Assembly (NCBI GenBank): GCA_026874595.1 | Contig: CM049310.1 | Location: forward strand, 53,509,058-53,573,057 | DNA: 64,000 nt | Direction: 5' to 3' | DNA from: Sipunculus nudus | Taxonomy: Eukaryota; Annelida; Sipuncula; Golfingiida; Sipunculidae | Shown: one piece after another, positions 1-6,107 of the stretch | How positions within the stretch are numbered: position 1 is the first letter of the stretch | Layout: each line of letters begins with the position of its first letter | The notes under the pieces: model-generated | Databases searched by the model: none | Told to the model about the DNA's origin: nothing | The model's input: the letters and a program-made list of their open reading frames with translations, nothing else | Made by a program: the position numbers and the translations under genes

Positions 1-440
1 AACTGGTGAAACACAAAGAATTCCTGAGTCGGGAAGTGAAGAAAGTGACGAACCAGGTCGCCAACGGGGGGTTCGAGTACGTCCTGGGGACCAGCCTGAA
101 CGGAAGAGACGTGCTGAAAGTGACCGTCGACCCGGCGTTCCATTACTGCGTGCAAATCCGGGACTGGTACATCGGCAAAGACGACAAGCTGTGGCCCAGC
201 AAGTCCGGCTTGGCCCTCCCCGAAGCTGTCTGGGACGAGCTGGTGACCAAAACAGACGATATTCTAGAGCTGTTCCCCCAACTGCCTTGCACAGAACACC
301 ACCAAAATTACCTGGAAACCGAAACGTGCTCGGGGTTCCATTTCTACCACGCCGCAGACGAAGAACCGTATTCCCGGCTGCCGGACCCCTCAGACGATGA
401 CGAGACGTGCGACGCCGAAGCTTCCCAGTTTATCCTGTAG
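1..440 (+). CDS. PC4/Sub1-like ssDNA-binding protein, 5' end cut by window edge
   Basis: The frame is open from the window edge to TAG at 438-440. The first start-like codon is a GTG at 6 and there is no ATG inside, so the true start probably lies to the left. From about residue 26 to 90 (counting from the GTG) it reads like the PC4 (Sub1/p15) fold: a strand with VQIRDWYIGKDDKLWPSKSG followed by GLALPEAVWDEL and an amphipathic helix, the position where cellular PC4 has IDIREYW...PGRKGISL. PC4 proteins bind ssDNA and help transcription and repair. The C-terminus is acidic (DPSDDDE). The gene belongs to the compact virus-like block and ends in an ordinary AATAAA. The PC4 assignment is by motif reading, not by a search. 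Confidence 0.7.
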   Translation, partial: LVKHKEFLSREVKKVTNQVANGGFEYVLGTSLNGRDVLKVTVDPAFHYCVQIRDWYIGKDDKLWPSKSGLALPEAVWDELVTKTDDILELFPQLPCTEHHQNYLETETCSGFHFYHAADEEPYSRLPDPSDDDETCDAEASQFIL

Positions 441-478
441 ATATGTTTTAAACACGTTCGATTTTGTGTCTTGGTTGA

Positions 479-484
479 AATAAA
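479..484 (+). terminator. AATAAA poly(A) signal of the PC4-like gene
   Basis: AATAAA lies 39 nt after the stop codon and is followed by a GT-rich stretch. It contrasts with the six genes to the right, which end in histone stem-loops. Confidence 0.7.
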
Positions 485-538
485 AGTTGTGTTTGATGCC
501 GGTCTTGTTGGTCGATCACGTGACTGTGTGTGCCTGTG

Positions 539-546
539 TATATAAG
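539..546 (+). promoter_or_regulatory. TATA box of the gene at 583
   Basis: TATATAAG sits 37 nt before the ATG at 583. An E-box CACGTG lies just upstream near 517. The promoter is packed against the 3' end of the previous gene. Confidence 0.7.
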
Positions 547-582
547 AGGGTGTGTGTGTGCGTGTATCGCCCCAAACCCACC

Positions 583-1017
583 ATGCAGCGCACGAAGGAT
601 TTTTACATGCGCTTGAACCTGGAGGTCGAAACCCCTTCCCCGGCTTCTTACAAAATCCGGATCGAGCCCCCGTTCCAACTCTCCCCAGGGAAATGGCAGG
701 TGGGCCTGGTGAAGATAGGTTTCCCGAAAATGTGTTTCAAAGGGAAGACACAACGACTTTTCGAAGTGCACGCCGATTTCATCGAAGCCGACACGTTGAC
801 GCAAGAAGGGGAAAGCGACAGGCGTATCTTGGCCGCGGTGCCCGTAACGAACCAGAAACTGCAAACCCACCTGCCCCCGCGAGTGGACTACCACAAGTGT
901 GAACCGGGCGCCATCTTTTCGGTCTTGGCTATGGAATTCAAACTGCCTTCGGGGGACCTAGTGCAATGCACTGAAAAAAGCGACATGTACATCCTCCTGC
1001 ATTTTAAAAAAGGGTGA
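583..1017 (+). CDS. Polinton/adintovirus-type protein with WQVGLVKIGFP motif
   Basis: 144 aa. The ATG at 583 is preferred over an upstream in-frame start because it follows the TATA box at 539-546 and has a strong context (CCCACCATG). Residues about 7-46 (FYMRLNLEVET..., then PPFQLSPGKWQVGLVKIGFP) match, from memory of the family, the pattern F-Y-x-L ... L-x-G-x-WEVGLxEIxYP seen in an uncharacterised protein carried by many metazoan Polinton/Maverick elements. Its role there is not settled; a virion role is often suspected. No membrane segment or signal peptide is seen. The stop at 1015-1017 has no nearby poly(A) signal, so it may share a transcript with the two reading frames downstream. The family link is inference and needs a profile search. 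Confidence 0.6.
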   Translation: MQRTKDFYMRLNLEVETPSPASYKIRIEPPFQLSPGKWQVGLVKIGFPKMCFKGKTQRLFEVHADFIEADTLTQEGESDRRILAAVPVTNQKLQTHLPPRVDYHKCEPGAIFSVLAMEFKLPSGDLVQCTEKSDMYILLHFKKG

Positions 1018-1055
1018 ACGCAGGACGACGGACGCAGTTCGGCAGTGACCATCCG

Positions 1056-1213
1056 ATGGATAAAGAGGTTTTGCAGCACCTGCACCTGGAACAACTCCGG
1101 CTGGAAAACGCCGGCTGAAACTCCAACTGGAAATCCTGAAAGCCAAAGCACAGATCAAACACTTGGAAAAAGTCAAGCGGCTCACCTCCCGCCTGAAAAA
1201 AGTGAACGTGTGA
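1056..1213 (+). pseudogene. Small coiled-coil reading frame, apparently frameshifted
   Basis: An ATG at 1056 opens 20 codons rich in Leu, Glu and His that stop at TGA 1116-1118. A second, overlapping frame from about 1115 to TGA 1211-1213 continues the same Leu/Lys/Glu heptad-like composition. A single-base loss near 1111-1114 would explain the break; a sequencing error is equally possible. The final TGA overlaps the ATG of the next gene (TGATG, 1211-1215), which suggests that the frame was once translated as part of a tightly packed transcript. No function can be named. Confidence 0.4.
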
Positions 1214-1536
1214 TGCCCGGTTACGGGACTGTGCTGTGCCCCCGGCCGCATAACATGTGGTTCGTGGCGTTCCTGTATTTCTACCCGCCGGTGTGCACGG
1301 TGCGGCGGTTCGGCTACGAAAGGACGAAACAAGAAGTGTGGAAGTCGGACAACCACCGCACCCTGCAGGAAGCTTACGTCTGCGCCGTGGAAAAATACAG
1401 CAGCATGAACACCCTGGACGGCCACAAAGTGGAAATATGGGCCACGCCGGTCGACCCCGACGCCCCCGCTGCCGAGAAAGTGTTCGATTCCAAGTACGGT
1501 TTCGTGACCTCCGCTTTCCCTGAATGTGTTCAATAA
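1213..1536 (+). CDS. Hypothetical 107-aa protein of the virus-like block
   Basis: The start at 1213 is chosen because the ATG overlaps the preceding TGA, and because the longer in-frame extension has a composition that looks untranslated. The product begins MPGYGTVLCPRPHNMWFVAF, has an aromatic and valine-rich strand-like first third (FLYFYPPVCTVRRFGYE), then a mixed segment ending in FPECVQ. I do not recognise a family. The TAA stop (1534-1536) is inside the AATAAA poly(A) signal, an extreme economy typical of small DNA viruses. Confidence 0.6.
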   Translation: MPGYGTVLCPRPHNMWFVAFLYFYPPVCTVRRFGYERTKQEVWKSDNHRTLQEAYVCAVEKYSSMNTLDGHKVEIWATPVDPDAPAAEKVFDSKYGFVTSAFPECVQ

Positions 1537-1537
1537 A
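1532..1537 (+). terminator. AATAAA overlapping the stop codon
   Basis: The stop codon of the 107-aa gene is part of AATAAA, and a GT-rich tract follows at about 1574-1592. It marks the end of the left, polyadenylated transcription unit. Confidence 0.75.
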
Positions 1538-1595
1538 AGGACTGTGTAGAAGCACTGTGTTGTCCTTTTGTTTCATGTGGGGTGTGTGTGCTCCC

Positions 1596-1654
1596 CTGCA
1601 GCTGCGATCCCCTCATTTGCATACGTGCGAAACAAGGGGGGATCGCAGCTGCAG
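1596..1654. repeat. Palindromic octamer element, copy 1
   Basis: A 17-bp arm at 1596-1612 (CTGCAGCTGCGATCCCC) is matched by its exact reverse complement at 1638-1654. The loop holds the POU/Oct octamer ATTTGCAT (1615-1622). Copies 2 and 3 lie in the promoters of the minus-strand genes. This copy sits between two convergent 3' ends, so it is not an obvious promoter; an origin, insulator or relic of unit duplication are options. Confidence 0.75.
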
Positions 1655-1694
1655 GCGACGTGCGGGTGTGAACGCCAGACCGAGAATGTGTGGT

Positions 1695-1710
1695 GGCCCT
1701 GAAAAGGGCC
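1695..1710 (-). terminator. Histone-type 3' stem-loop
   Basis: On the minus strand: stem GGCCCT, loop TTTC, stem AGGGCC, then ACCACACA. This is the canonical metazoan replication-dependent histone 3' end. It begins 29 nt after the stop of the gene at 1740-2075. A CGGTC pentamer starts 13 nt after the stem. Confidence 0.85.
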
Positions 1711-1739
1711 GTTTTGGGGGTTGTGGGTCTCCCGCCTTA

Positions 1740-2075
1740 TCAAGCACTTTTCTCTGAATCGTCTCCCTTCTTGTAAAACATCCGCGGTGGCAAGTAGAGA
1801 ATGACCGGCTCACGGAACATGTGGCCACGAAATTTCAATAACAGGTTGGTGTTCAGTTCCATCAGTTCTACCAGGTCATTGAACACGGGGGTTGGGAATG
1901 CCCGTGAAACTCCCATGTGAAAGAATAAAGACGACGCGTACTCCCCGTGGTACTTGTCTGTGAGCAGCATCCGCACCTTGTCCAGGCACAAAAACTCCAG
2001 CCGCAGGGGTTTTTTAATTCTTGCTTCCCAACGGTGGTGTTGCTCATAGAGCCACCCGTAATCCCTATGTGCCAT
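1740..2075 (-). CDS. Hypothetical 111-aa protein with histone-type mRNA end
   Basis: ATG at 2073-2075, with a TATTTAAC box at 2111-2120 and an octamer about 35 nt further up. The product starts MAHRDYGWLYEQHHRWEARI, has a hydrophobic Leu-rich middle (DLVELMELNTNLLLKF) and a basic/acidic tail. No family is recognised and no signal peptide or clear membrane segment is seen. It lies tail to tail with the AATAAA transcription unit and head to tail with the next minus-strand gene, which has the same promoter and terminator design. It belongs to the histone-like regulated set by its signals. Confidence 0.65.
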   Translation of the reverse strand: MAHRDYGWLYEQHHRWEARIKKPLRLEFLCLDKVRMLLTDKYHGEYASSLFFHMGVSRAFPTPVFNDLVELMELNTNLLLKFRGHMFREPVILYLPPRMFYKKGDDSEKSA

Positions 2076-2110
2076 AGTCGGTGTCTGTGATGACAGGCTT
2101 CCAGACTCCT

Positions 2111-2190
2111 GTTAAATACCCTGAAAATACGTCCTCTGCAGCTGTGATCCCCTCATTTGCATATATGCAAAAAAGGGGATCGCAGCTGCA
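2111..2190 (-). promoter_or_regulatory. Promoter: TATTTAAC box plus palindromic octamer element, copy 2
   Basis: Reading the minus strand toward the gene: an inverted repeat (2136-2190, arms GGGGATCGCAGCTGCA and a copy with one change), with the 16-bp palindrome TTTGCATATATGCAAA at 2156-2171 giving octamers on both strands, then GGTATTTAAC at 2111-2120 about 36 nt before the ATG. Octamer plus TATA is the classic H2B promoter layout. Confidence 0.7.
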
Positions 2191-2234
2191 AGTAAGTGTA
2201 TATGTGTGTGAACGCCAGACCGTGACCGTGTGGT

Positions 2235-2250
2235 GGCCCTGAAAAGGGCC
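2235..2250 (-). terminator. Histone-type 3' stem-loop
   Basis: GGCCCT-TTTC-AGGGCC on the minus strand followed by ACCACACG, starting 21 nt after the stop of the gene at 2272-2556. CGGTC begins 13 nt after the stem, the same spacing as at 1695. Confidence 0.85.
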
Positions 2251-2271
2251 GTTGTGCATTCCGATGGTGCA

Positions 2272-2556
2272 TCACAGCACCATGTGGTCGTAGATCATCT
2301 TCCTGGTGAACTTCTTTTCTTTCCGCAGCACCCATTCCCAGAAATCTCCCCTCTTACAGCCTGTATGAATATTGAGCAGGGCGACCATCATGTTCCTGTC
2401 TCGTACCAGAAACCCCCGCGTGATCAGTTCCCGCCTCCATCTCCGTTGCAGTGCTTGGGAAACCTCCTTGTAGTACCTGCACGTTTTGGTAACGCGGGAG
2501 TCCCGCTTCTCCCACTTCCCACGCACCCAAAAGTACATGGTTAGCGAACTGTCCAT
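2272..2556 (-). CDS. Hypothetical basic 94-aa protein with histone-type mRNA end
   Basis: ATG at 2554-2556. The protein is strongly basic (VRGKWEKRDSRVTKTCRYYK; then QRRWRRELITRG) and rich in Trp and Tyr, which suggests nucleic-acid or protein binding but does not identify it. It has a TATTTA box at 2575-2584 and an octamer at 2609-2616 upstream, and a histone stem-loop downstream. It and the 1740-2075 gene share promoter and 3' signals, consistent with duplication of a gene unit whose coding parts diverged. I see no convincing sequence similarity between the two proteins. Confidence 0.65.
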   Translation of the reverse strand: MDSSLTMYFWVRGKWEKRDSRVTKTCRYYKEVSQALQRRWRRELITRGFLVRDRNMMVALLNIHTGCKRGDFWEWVLRKEKKFTRKMIYDHMVL

Positions 2557-2574
2557 TGTACCTCCCTGACTTCA

Positions 2575-2655
2575 GCTAAATACCGCACCTGGCAGCTGCG
2601 ACCCTCTCATTTGCATATGTGTGTATGTGCCTAGTGCAGCAGTGATCCAATAAAA
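2575..2655 (-). promoter_or_regulatory. Promoter: TATTTA box plus octamer element, copy 3
   Basis: GGTATTTAGC (2575-2584, minus) lies about 20 nt before the ATG at 2556. Upstream are ATGCAAAT (2609-2616), an arm at 2592-2606 close to that of copies 1 and 2, and a degenerate second arm at about 2634-2648 (TGGATCACTGCTGCAC on the minus strand), a block that recurs on the plus strand near 5103. Confidence 0.6.
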
Positions 2656-2659
2656 GCGC

Positions 2660-3058
2660 GATGGTCGGTGCATTGTTTTTTGGGCCAATTCTTTTTTTTT
2701 TTGGGGGGGGGGGATTATTTACGGATTATATCCCATTATTATTTTTGGGCCTAAGACTCATCCTCGTTATTTTTGGGCTTGTTTTCATCAAACCGTATTT
2801 TGGGCCTGATTTAAAAACCAGGTTTTTGGTCTGTTAGGGTTTATTTTTGGGCCTATTTTATACAAATATCAAGGGCTTTTTTATAAATTTTTTTCTCGGA
2901 CTTAAAAAGTTTGCCTGTCAAGGGGTTTTTTATAAGATGCAAGGGCGATTTTTTTCTCTCAATCGGGAATTTTTTTTTGTTTTACTCAGGGGAATTTTGT
3001 GCCAAAGGAAACATATCTTTTTTTTCAGTGATAAAACAGTTAGATCTTAACTGTGTGT
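2660..3058 (+). other. T-rich non-coding stretch with repeated TTTTTGGGCC motif
   Basis: Strong strand asymmetry: long T runs and a G run on the plus strand. The motif TTTTTGGGC[CT] occurs about five times (near 2678, 2741, 2769, 2793, 2846) and again near 3741, 4692 and 5407 in promoters. Open frames here look like chance products of T-richness. It lies upstream of the 2272-2556 gene and downstream of the 3091-3672 gene; an origin or spacer are both possible. Confidence 0.4.
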
Positions 3059-3059
3059 T

Positions 3060-3075
3060 GGCCTTTAAAAAGGCC
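3060..3075 (-). terminator. Histone-type 3' stem-loop, TTTA loop
   Basis: Minus strand GGCCTT-TTTA-AAGGCC followed by AACACACA. It starts 15 nt after the stop of the gene at 3091. AGATC begins 13 nt after the stem. The loop has A instead of C at its last position, as in the copy at 6108. Confidence 0.8.
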
Positions 3076-3090
3076 GTTGGGTTGCGTGGC

Positions 3091-3672
3091 TCAATCCTCG
3101 ATGACCATCAGCCAACGAGGATTGCTGCGGAGGAGCCGGGCCACGTACCGCTCCTCCTGGGTTACGATGTCCTCCCAGAAACCGCCCTGGGGGGTGTCCA
3201 TGAGTAAATTCGCGAGGGCGGCTTCCAACTCGCGAGCTGCCGTTGGCTTCTCGTAGCCGCCCCGCTCCCGCCAGAAGAAGGCCTCCTTGATGACCTGGCG
3301 TCTGAATCTTTTCTGTTCTTCCGGGGAACCTTCCCTGGCTTCCTCAGACGCCTTGATGAAACCGTCGCGCTCCCTGGCGAGCCTCTCTCTCCTCCCCCGC
3401 TCGATGTAGCCGGCCAGCTCCTGTCCGGCTTCTGTACGGAGGGCCTTACCCCACTGAATATAATTGTGAAGTTCCAAGGCCGAAATCGTACCCTTCACTA
3501 ACTGCTCTCCCCGCCTGTAGCGCCGGACCTCCTGCTGAATCACGGGGGATGAACTGGCCGCCCGGTCCAGGGCACGTTGATTGGCGAAAGCTGAACAGCG
3601 CTCAGCCAACGCCTCCCGCGGCACCCGGACCTGACCCTTGCCACACCAACGGATGAAGCGACGCAACTTCAT
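3091..3672 (-). CDS. Hypothetical 193-aa charged helical protein
   Basis: The first ATG is at 3670-3672; an upstream GTG extension is not needed. The product starts MKLRRFIRWCGKG and is dominated by Arg, Glu, Ala and Gln with no membrane segment, reading as a largely alpha-helical protein (for example GYIERGRRERLARERDGF and SPEEQKRFRRQVIKEAFFW). It ends in an acidic VIED. I do not recognise a family. A clear TATA box (CTATAAATAG, 3720-3730 minus) lies about 48 nt upstream, and it ends in a TTTA-loop histone stem-loop. It is divergent from the gene at 4214, so the two share a roughly 540-bp promoter region. Confidence 0.7.
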   Translation of the reverse strand: MKLRRFIRWCGKGQVRVPREALAERCSAFANQRALDRAASSSPVIQQEVRRYRRGEQLVKGTISALELHNYIQWGKALRTEAGQELAGYIERGRRERLARERDGFIKASEEAREGSPEEQKRFRRQVIKEAFFWRERGGYEKPTAARELEAALANLLMDTPQGGFWEDIVTQEERYVARLLRSNPRWLMVIED

Positions 3673-3719
3673 TGTGTAACGGACGTACACGAGACTTGCC
3701 GACAGTCAGTTTTTGACCC

Positions 3720-4164
3720 CTATTTATAGCTAACACTTATATTTGGGCCTGTTTTGATTGGTGTGGGTTGGATCCCCCTCTCCCTATTGGTCCTTTCGTT
3801 TTTTTGGGCGTGTTTTTTTATTGGGCGCCTCGCCTGCCCTCCCATTGGCCCTCCGCTTTTTTTGGGTTAGTTTTGATTCGACAGACCTGCTGGTCCTGTT
3901 TTCGGGTCATTTCTTATTGACCCAAAAACCTGACCCGGCCGGTTGACCTGCAAAGGTAGGATTGTGGGTCAATTTTAATTGACCCAAAAATCTGACCTCC
4001 CCGGCTGACCTGCAAACCTTTGATTTAGGGTCAATTTTAATTGACCCGTAAACCAAGCTTGACCTGAAAATTATTGTGGGCTGTTTTTTTTTTAATTGAC
4101 CCGAAACCCCGTTATTCTCCTGCATGTTTTTTTGGGTTCATTTCCGACTTTATGTATATAAAAG
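3720..4164. promoter_or_regulatory. Divergent promoter with CCAAT boxes, TGACCT half-sites and GGGTCAATT palindromes
   Basis: TATA boxes point both ways: 3720-3730 (minus) and 4155-4164 (plus). In between are inverted CCAAT boxes (near 3785, 3820 and 3843), then from 3905 to 4105 a set of GGGTCAATTTTAATTGACCC-type inverted repeats (about 3967-3986 and 4027-4046, plus half copies) alternating with TGACCT half-sites followed by GCAAA or GAAAA (near 3943, 4006, 4049). TGACCT is the nuclear-receptor half-site AGGTCA reversed; whether a receptor binds is inference. Confidence 0.55.
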
Positions 4165-4213
4165 GGCTTACAACCACACCCCACACTCAATCTGCTTTGA
4201 ACGAGCGAGCGAC

Positions 4214-4423
4214 ATGGACAGGCACGAACTTTCAATGGAAGAGAAATATTTCGTTGAACAGGAAAAGGTGGAGAATCCGTCCCGGCAGGATGATGGCTCC
4301 CGTGTTGTATTCCTGGATCCTCCAAGCAGCCCCGACAAAGGGCACGTGCTGGAAAAACAGTTGGCCCCGCCACCTAAAATCCGGATTGAATACAGCAAGA
4401 GGAAGATAAGCATTTACTACTGA
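4214..4423 (+). CDS. Hypothetical 69-aa protein with shared RK-aromatic C-terminal tail
   Basis: ATG at 4214 is preferred to an earlier in-frame ATG at 4124 because the TATA box at 4155-4164 places the transcript start after 4124. The product starts MDRHELSMEEKYFVEQEKVE and is acidic then Pro-rich (DPPSSPDKG, QLAPPPK). It ends RIEYSKRKISIYY, which resembles the end of the 5479 gene product (IDYANRKLEVYF). No catalytic motif is seen. A histone stem-loop follows at 4508. Confidence 0.6.
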   Translation: MDRHELSMEEKYFVEQEKVENPSRQDDGSRVVFLDPPSSPDKGHVLEKQLAPPPKIRIEYSKRKISIYY

Positions 4424-4507
4424 GTTTCATGTTGAAGATTCCAGTTCCCGTTTCATAAAAACAGATAATGCATAAAAAAAATAAAAAAATCACAAAATAA
4501 AAAAAAA

Positions 4508-4523
4508 GGTCCTTTTCAGGACC
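4508..4523 (+). terminator. Histone-type 3' stem-loop
   Basis: GGTCCT-TTTC-AGGACC followed by AACAACACA. It is preceded by an A-rich tract (ATCACAAAATAAAAAAAA) that includes AATAAA. AGATC begins 13 nt after the stem. The third stem pair is T-A instead of C-G with both arms changed, so the stem is kept by compensation. Confidence 0.85.
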
Positions 4524-4590
4524 AACAACACATTAAGATCATGAGCGTTATCGTTCCGACTACACTACAAGTCACCTTTCTTTTGCCCGC

Positions 4591-4746
4591 CCTTTGCATA
4601 TTATTCACATGATGTCACACAAACGGTGGATCAACGCTGCAACCGGACACACAAATGGTTTAATTTAAACAGGCTCGCCATTGGTTAATTTTTTTTTTGG
4701 GCCCATTTCCCTATTGGTTGGTTTTATACCCTCATGCCTATATAAA
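4591..4746 (+). promoter_or_regulatory. Promoter of the 4779 gene
   Basis: CTTTGCATATT (near-octamer) at about 4592, a GGATCAACGCTGCA block near 4628 related to the palindromic octamer element, inverted CCAAT boxes near 4679 and 4711, TTTTTGGGCCC near 4693, and TATATAAA at 4739-4746, 33 nt before the ATG. Confidence 0.6.
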
Positions 4747-4778
4747 CCCACCAGCCCAAGTGACTATAACCAGTCATC

Positions 4779-4979
4779 ATGGAGCAACCTACAGCAGCTG
4801 ATTATGAAGGTGGCGCATGCCCAGAGTGCGAGTTGCCCGTGCTCTGGCACTGTCAAGTGCAAGAACACGGCACTCCGTACAAGGAACATTGCTGCGAATG
4901 CGCAAAAACCTATGAAGATATGGTAAAAGAAGGCTGGGGGTGTCCACCAGGGATGGTGGTTAACATCTGTCTGAAATAG
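4779..4979 (+). CDS. Small cysteine-rich (probable zinc-binding) protein, 66 aa
   Basis: The product has C-P-E-C at residues 14-17, P-V-L-W-H-C about seven residues on, then EHCCEC. The same layout (CxxC, PxxWxC, EHCCxC) is present in the N-terminal part of the 5479 gene product, so the two are paralogues. The spacing suggests a zinc site. Small Cys-rich proteins of this kind occur in the early regions of small and mid-size DNA viruses (papilloma E6/E7, polyoma small T, adintovirus oncoid-type genes), but no LxCxE motif is seen and homology to those families is not shown. It has its own TATA box and ends in a histone stem-loop at 5005-5020. Confidence 0.65.
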   Translation: MEQPTAADYEGGACPECELPVLWHCQVQEHGTPYKEHCCECAKTYEDMVKEGWGCPPGMVVNICLK

Positions 4980-5004
4980 TTTGCCTTGCAAACTAAAACC
5001 CAAC

Positions 5005-5020
5005 GGCCCTTTTCAGGGCC
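5005..5020 (+). terminator. Histone-type 3' stem-loop
   Basis: GGCCCT-TTTC-AGGGCC, preceded by ACCCAAC and followed by AACACCACA, 25 nt after the stop of the 4779 gene. AGGTC begins 13 nt after the stem. Confidence 0.85.
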
Positions 5021-5102
5021 AACACCACATCCAGGTCTTAAGCGTATTGTCGCATTACACGTAAACTTAAATGTTCATTAACCCAACATGAAACACACTC
5101 AT

Positions 5103-5438
5103 GGATCACTGCTGCAAATGCCTGTAAGCGTTCCCGCCTTTTCCAGCTGATGGTCGGTGGTGCTGAAGTCCCCCCCGCTTTTCCCATTGGTTCCCTTCAC
5201 CCCCGTCTCTACACGCCATTGGCTGGTCCTAGGCCTTTTCCTATTGGCTGTTAGACTTTTTATCCTGTCCATGTCCGCTGCAGCAGGGATCCCCTGCCTC
5301 GCTGATGGTCGGTGGTGTTAACGTTCCTCCTACCTCATTGGCTCCTTTCGCATCTGGCCCCTCACGCCATTGGCTAATCCTTGAGCTTTTCCTATTGGTT
5401 GCTTTATATTTGGGCCCATTTACGAACATTATATAAAA
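5103..5438 (+). promoter_or_regulatory. Promoter of the 5479 gene with duplicated CCAAT module
   Basis: An approximately 115-bp module occurs twice (about 5143-5262 and 5301-5412). Each copy starts GCTGATGGTCGGTGGTG and holds three inverted CCAAT boxes (near 5188, 5217, 5242 and near 5336, 5368, 5393). GGATCACTGCTGCAAATGC near 5104 recalls the octamer element. TATATAAAA at 5430-5438 is 41 nt before the ATG. CCAAT plus TATA is typical of histone promoters. GATGGTCGGTG also occurs near 2659. Confidence 0.6.
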
Positions 5439-5478
5439 CCTCACACAACTGACCCTGCACTTTCTCGTCTCAACCACC

Positions 5479-6042
5479 ATGGAAGACACAGAACTGCTGA
5501 GTGAATTCACAAACGTCGACACGAACGGGGCAGATTGCCGAAACTGCCACATGCCGCTAATGTGGATGTGCGAAGACCCAAGGCACTTGGTTCCTGATAA
5601 CGAACATTGCTGTGACTGCAGCTGTAAGGTCATGGCTGAGCTAGAAGATGGGGCCGGGTATGTGTACGCACCTACCAGGGCGGAACAAACAGCCAAGTTT
5701 ATCAAAGTAAAATCAGAACCCAGACGTTCAGCGGGGAAAGGCCATAAAGACGAAGTTATCGTCATCAGTGACGACGAAGATGATTACGATACACACAAAG
5801 GTCCTCCCGCTAAGGCCAACACCGACTTCCAACCCCAAACCCAGACGCAAGACGACCTCGAACGTTTCATCCGACAAGAAGCTGATAATTTCCAATCCAT
5901 GCAACAGGAGCTGACCCTGCTCCGAAGTTTCATGCGCATGTATCATCCGCAGCAGTATGCAGACCTCTTGGGAGGAAAACCTGTGCATCCGCCGGGCGCA
6001 TTCATCGATTACGCCAACAGGAAGCTGGAAGTTTATTTTTAA
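5479..6042 (+). CDS. Cys-rich nuclear-type regulator with SUMO site, SUMO-interacting motif and coiled coil
   Basis: 187 aa from a Kozak ATG (CCACCATGG). Residues 20-49: C20-x2-C23, PLMW, C31, then EHCCDCSC (C44, C45, C47, C49), the module shared with the 4779 product. Residues 77-80: VKSE, a consensus sumoylation site. Residues 93-102: VIVISDDEDD, a textbook SUMO-interacting motif with a following acidic/phospho stretch. About 122-155: amphipathic helix, likely coiled coil (DDLERFIRQEADNF...). C-terminus YANRKLEVYF, shared in pattern with the 4214 product. Together this suggests a nuclear, SUMO-linked regulator, perhaps acting at PML-like bodies or chromatin; that role is inference. It ends in a TTTA-loop histone stem-loop. 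Confidence 0.7.
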   Translation: MEDTELLSEFTNVDTNGADCRNCHMPLMWMCEDPRHLVPDNEHCCDCSCKVMAELEDGAGYVYAPTRAEQTAKFIKVKSEPRRSAGKGHKDEVIVISDDEDDYDTHKGPPAKANTDFQPQTQTQDDLERFIRQEADNFQSMQQELTLLRSFMRMYHPQQYADLLGGKPVHPPGAFIDYANRKLEVYF

Positions 6043-6107
6043 TGTCCTTCCATGAAAAACAGAAAAACCAAAAAAAAATCACAAAAGAAGAAAAAACATT
6101 AAAAAAA

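Noticed and set aside
448-894. Open frames on the opposite strand of the 583-1017 gene and around 958-1576
   Set aside because: They are antisense shadows in GC-rich coding DNA; none has its own TATA box or 3' signal.
1045-1212. N-terminal extension of the 107-aa gene
   Set aside because: The extension overlaps the coiled-coil frame in another phase, and the TGATG overlap points to a start at 1213.
2847-3207. Phe-rich plus-strand frames in the T-rich stretch
   Set aside because: Composition follows the T runs, and the frames run into the antisense of the 3091-3672 gene.
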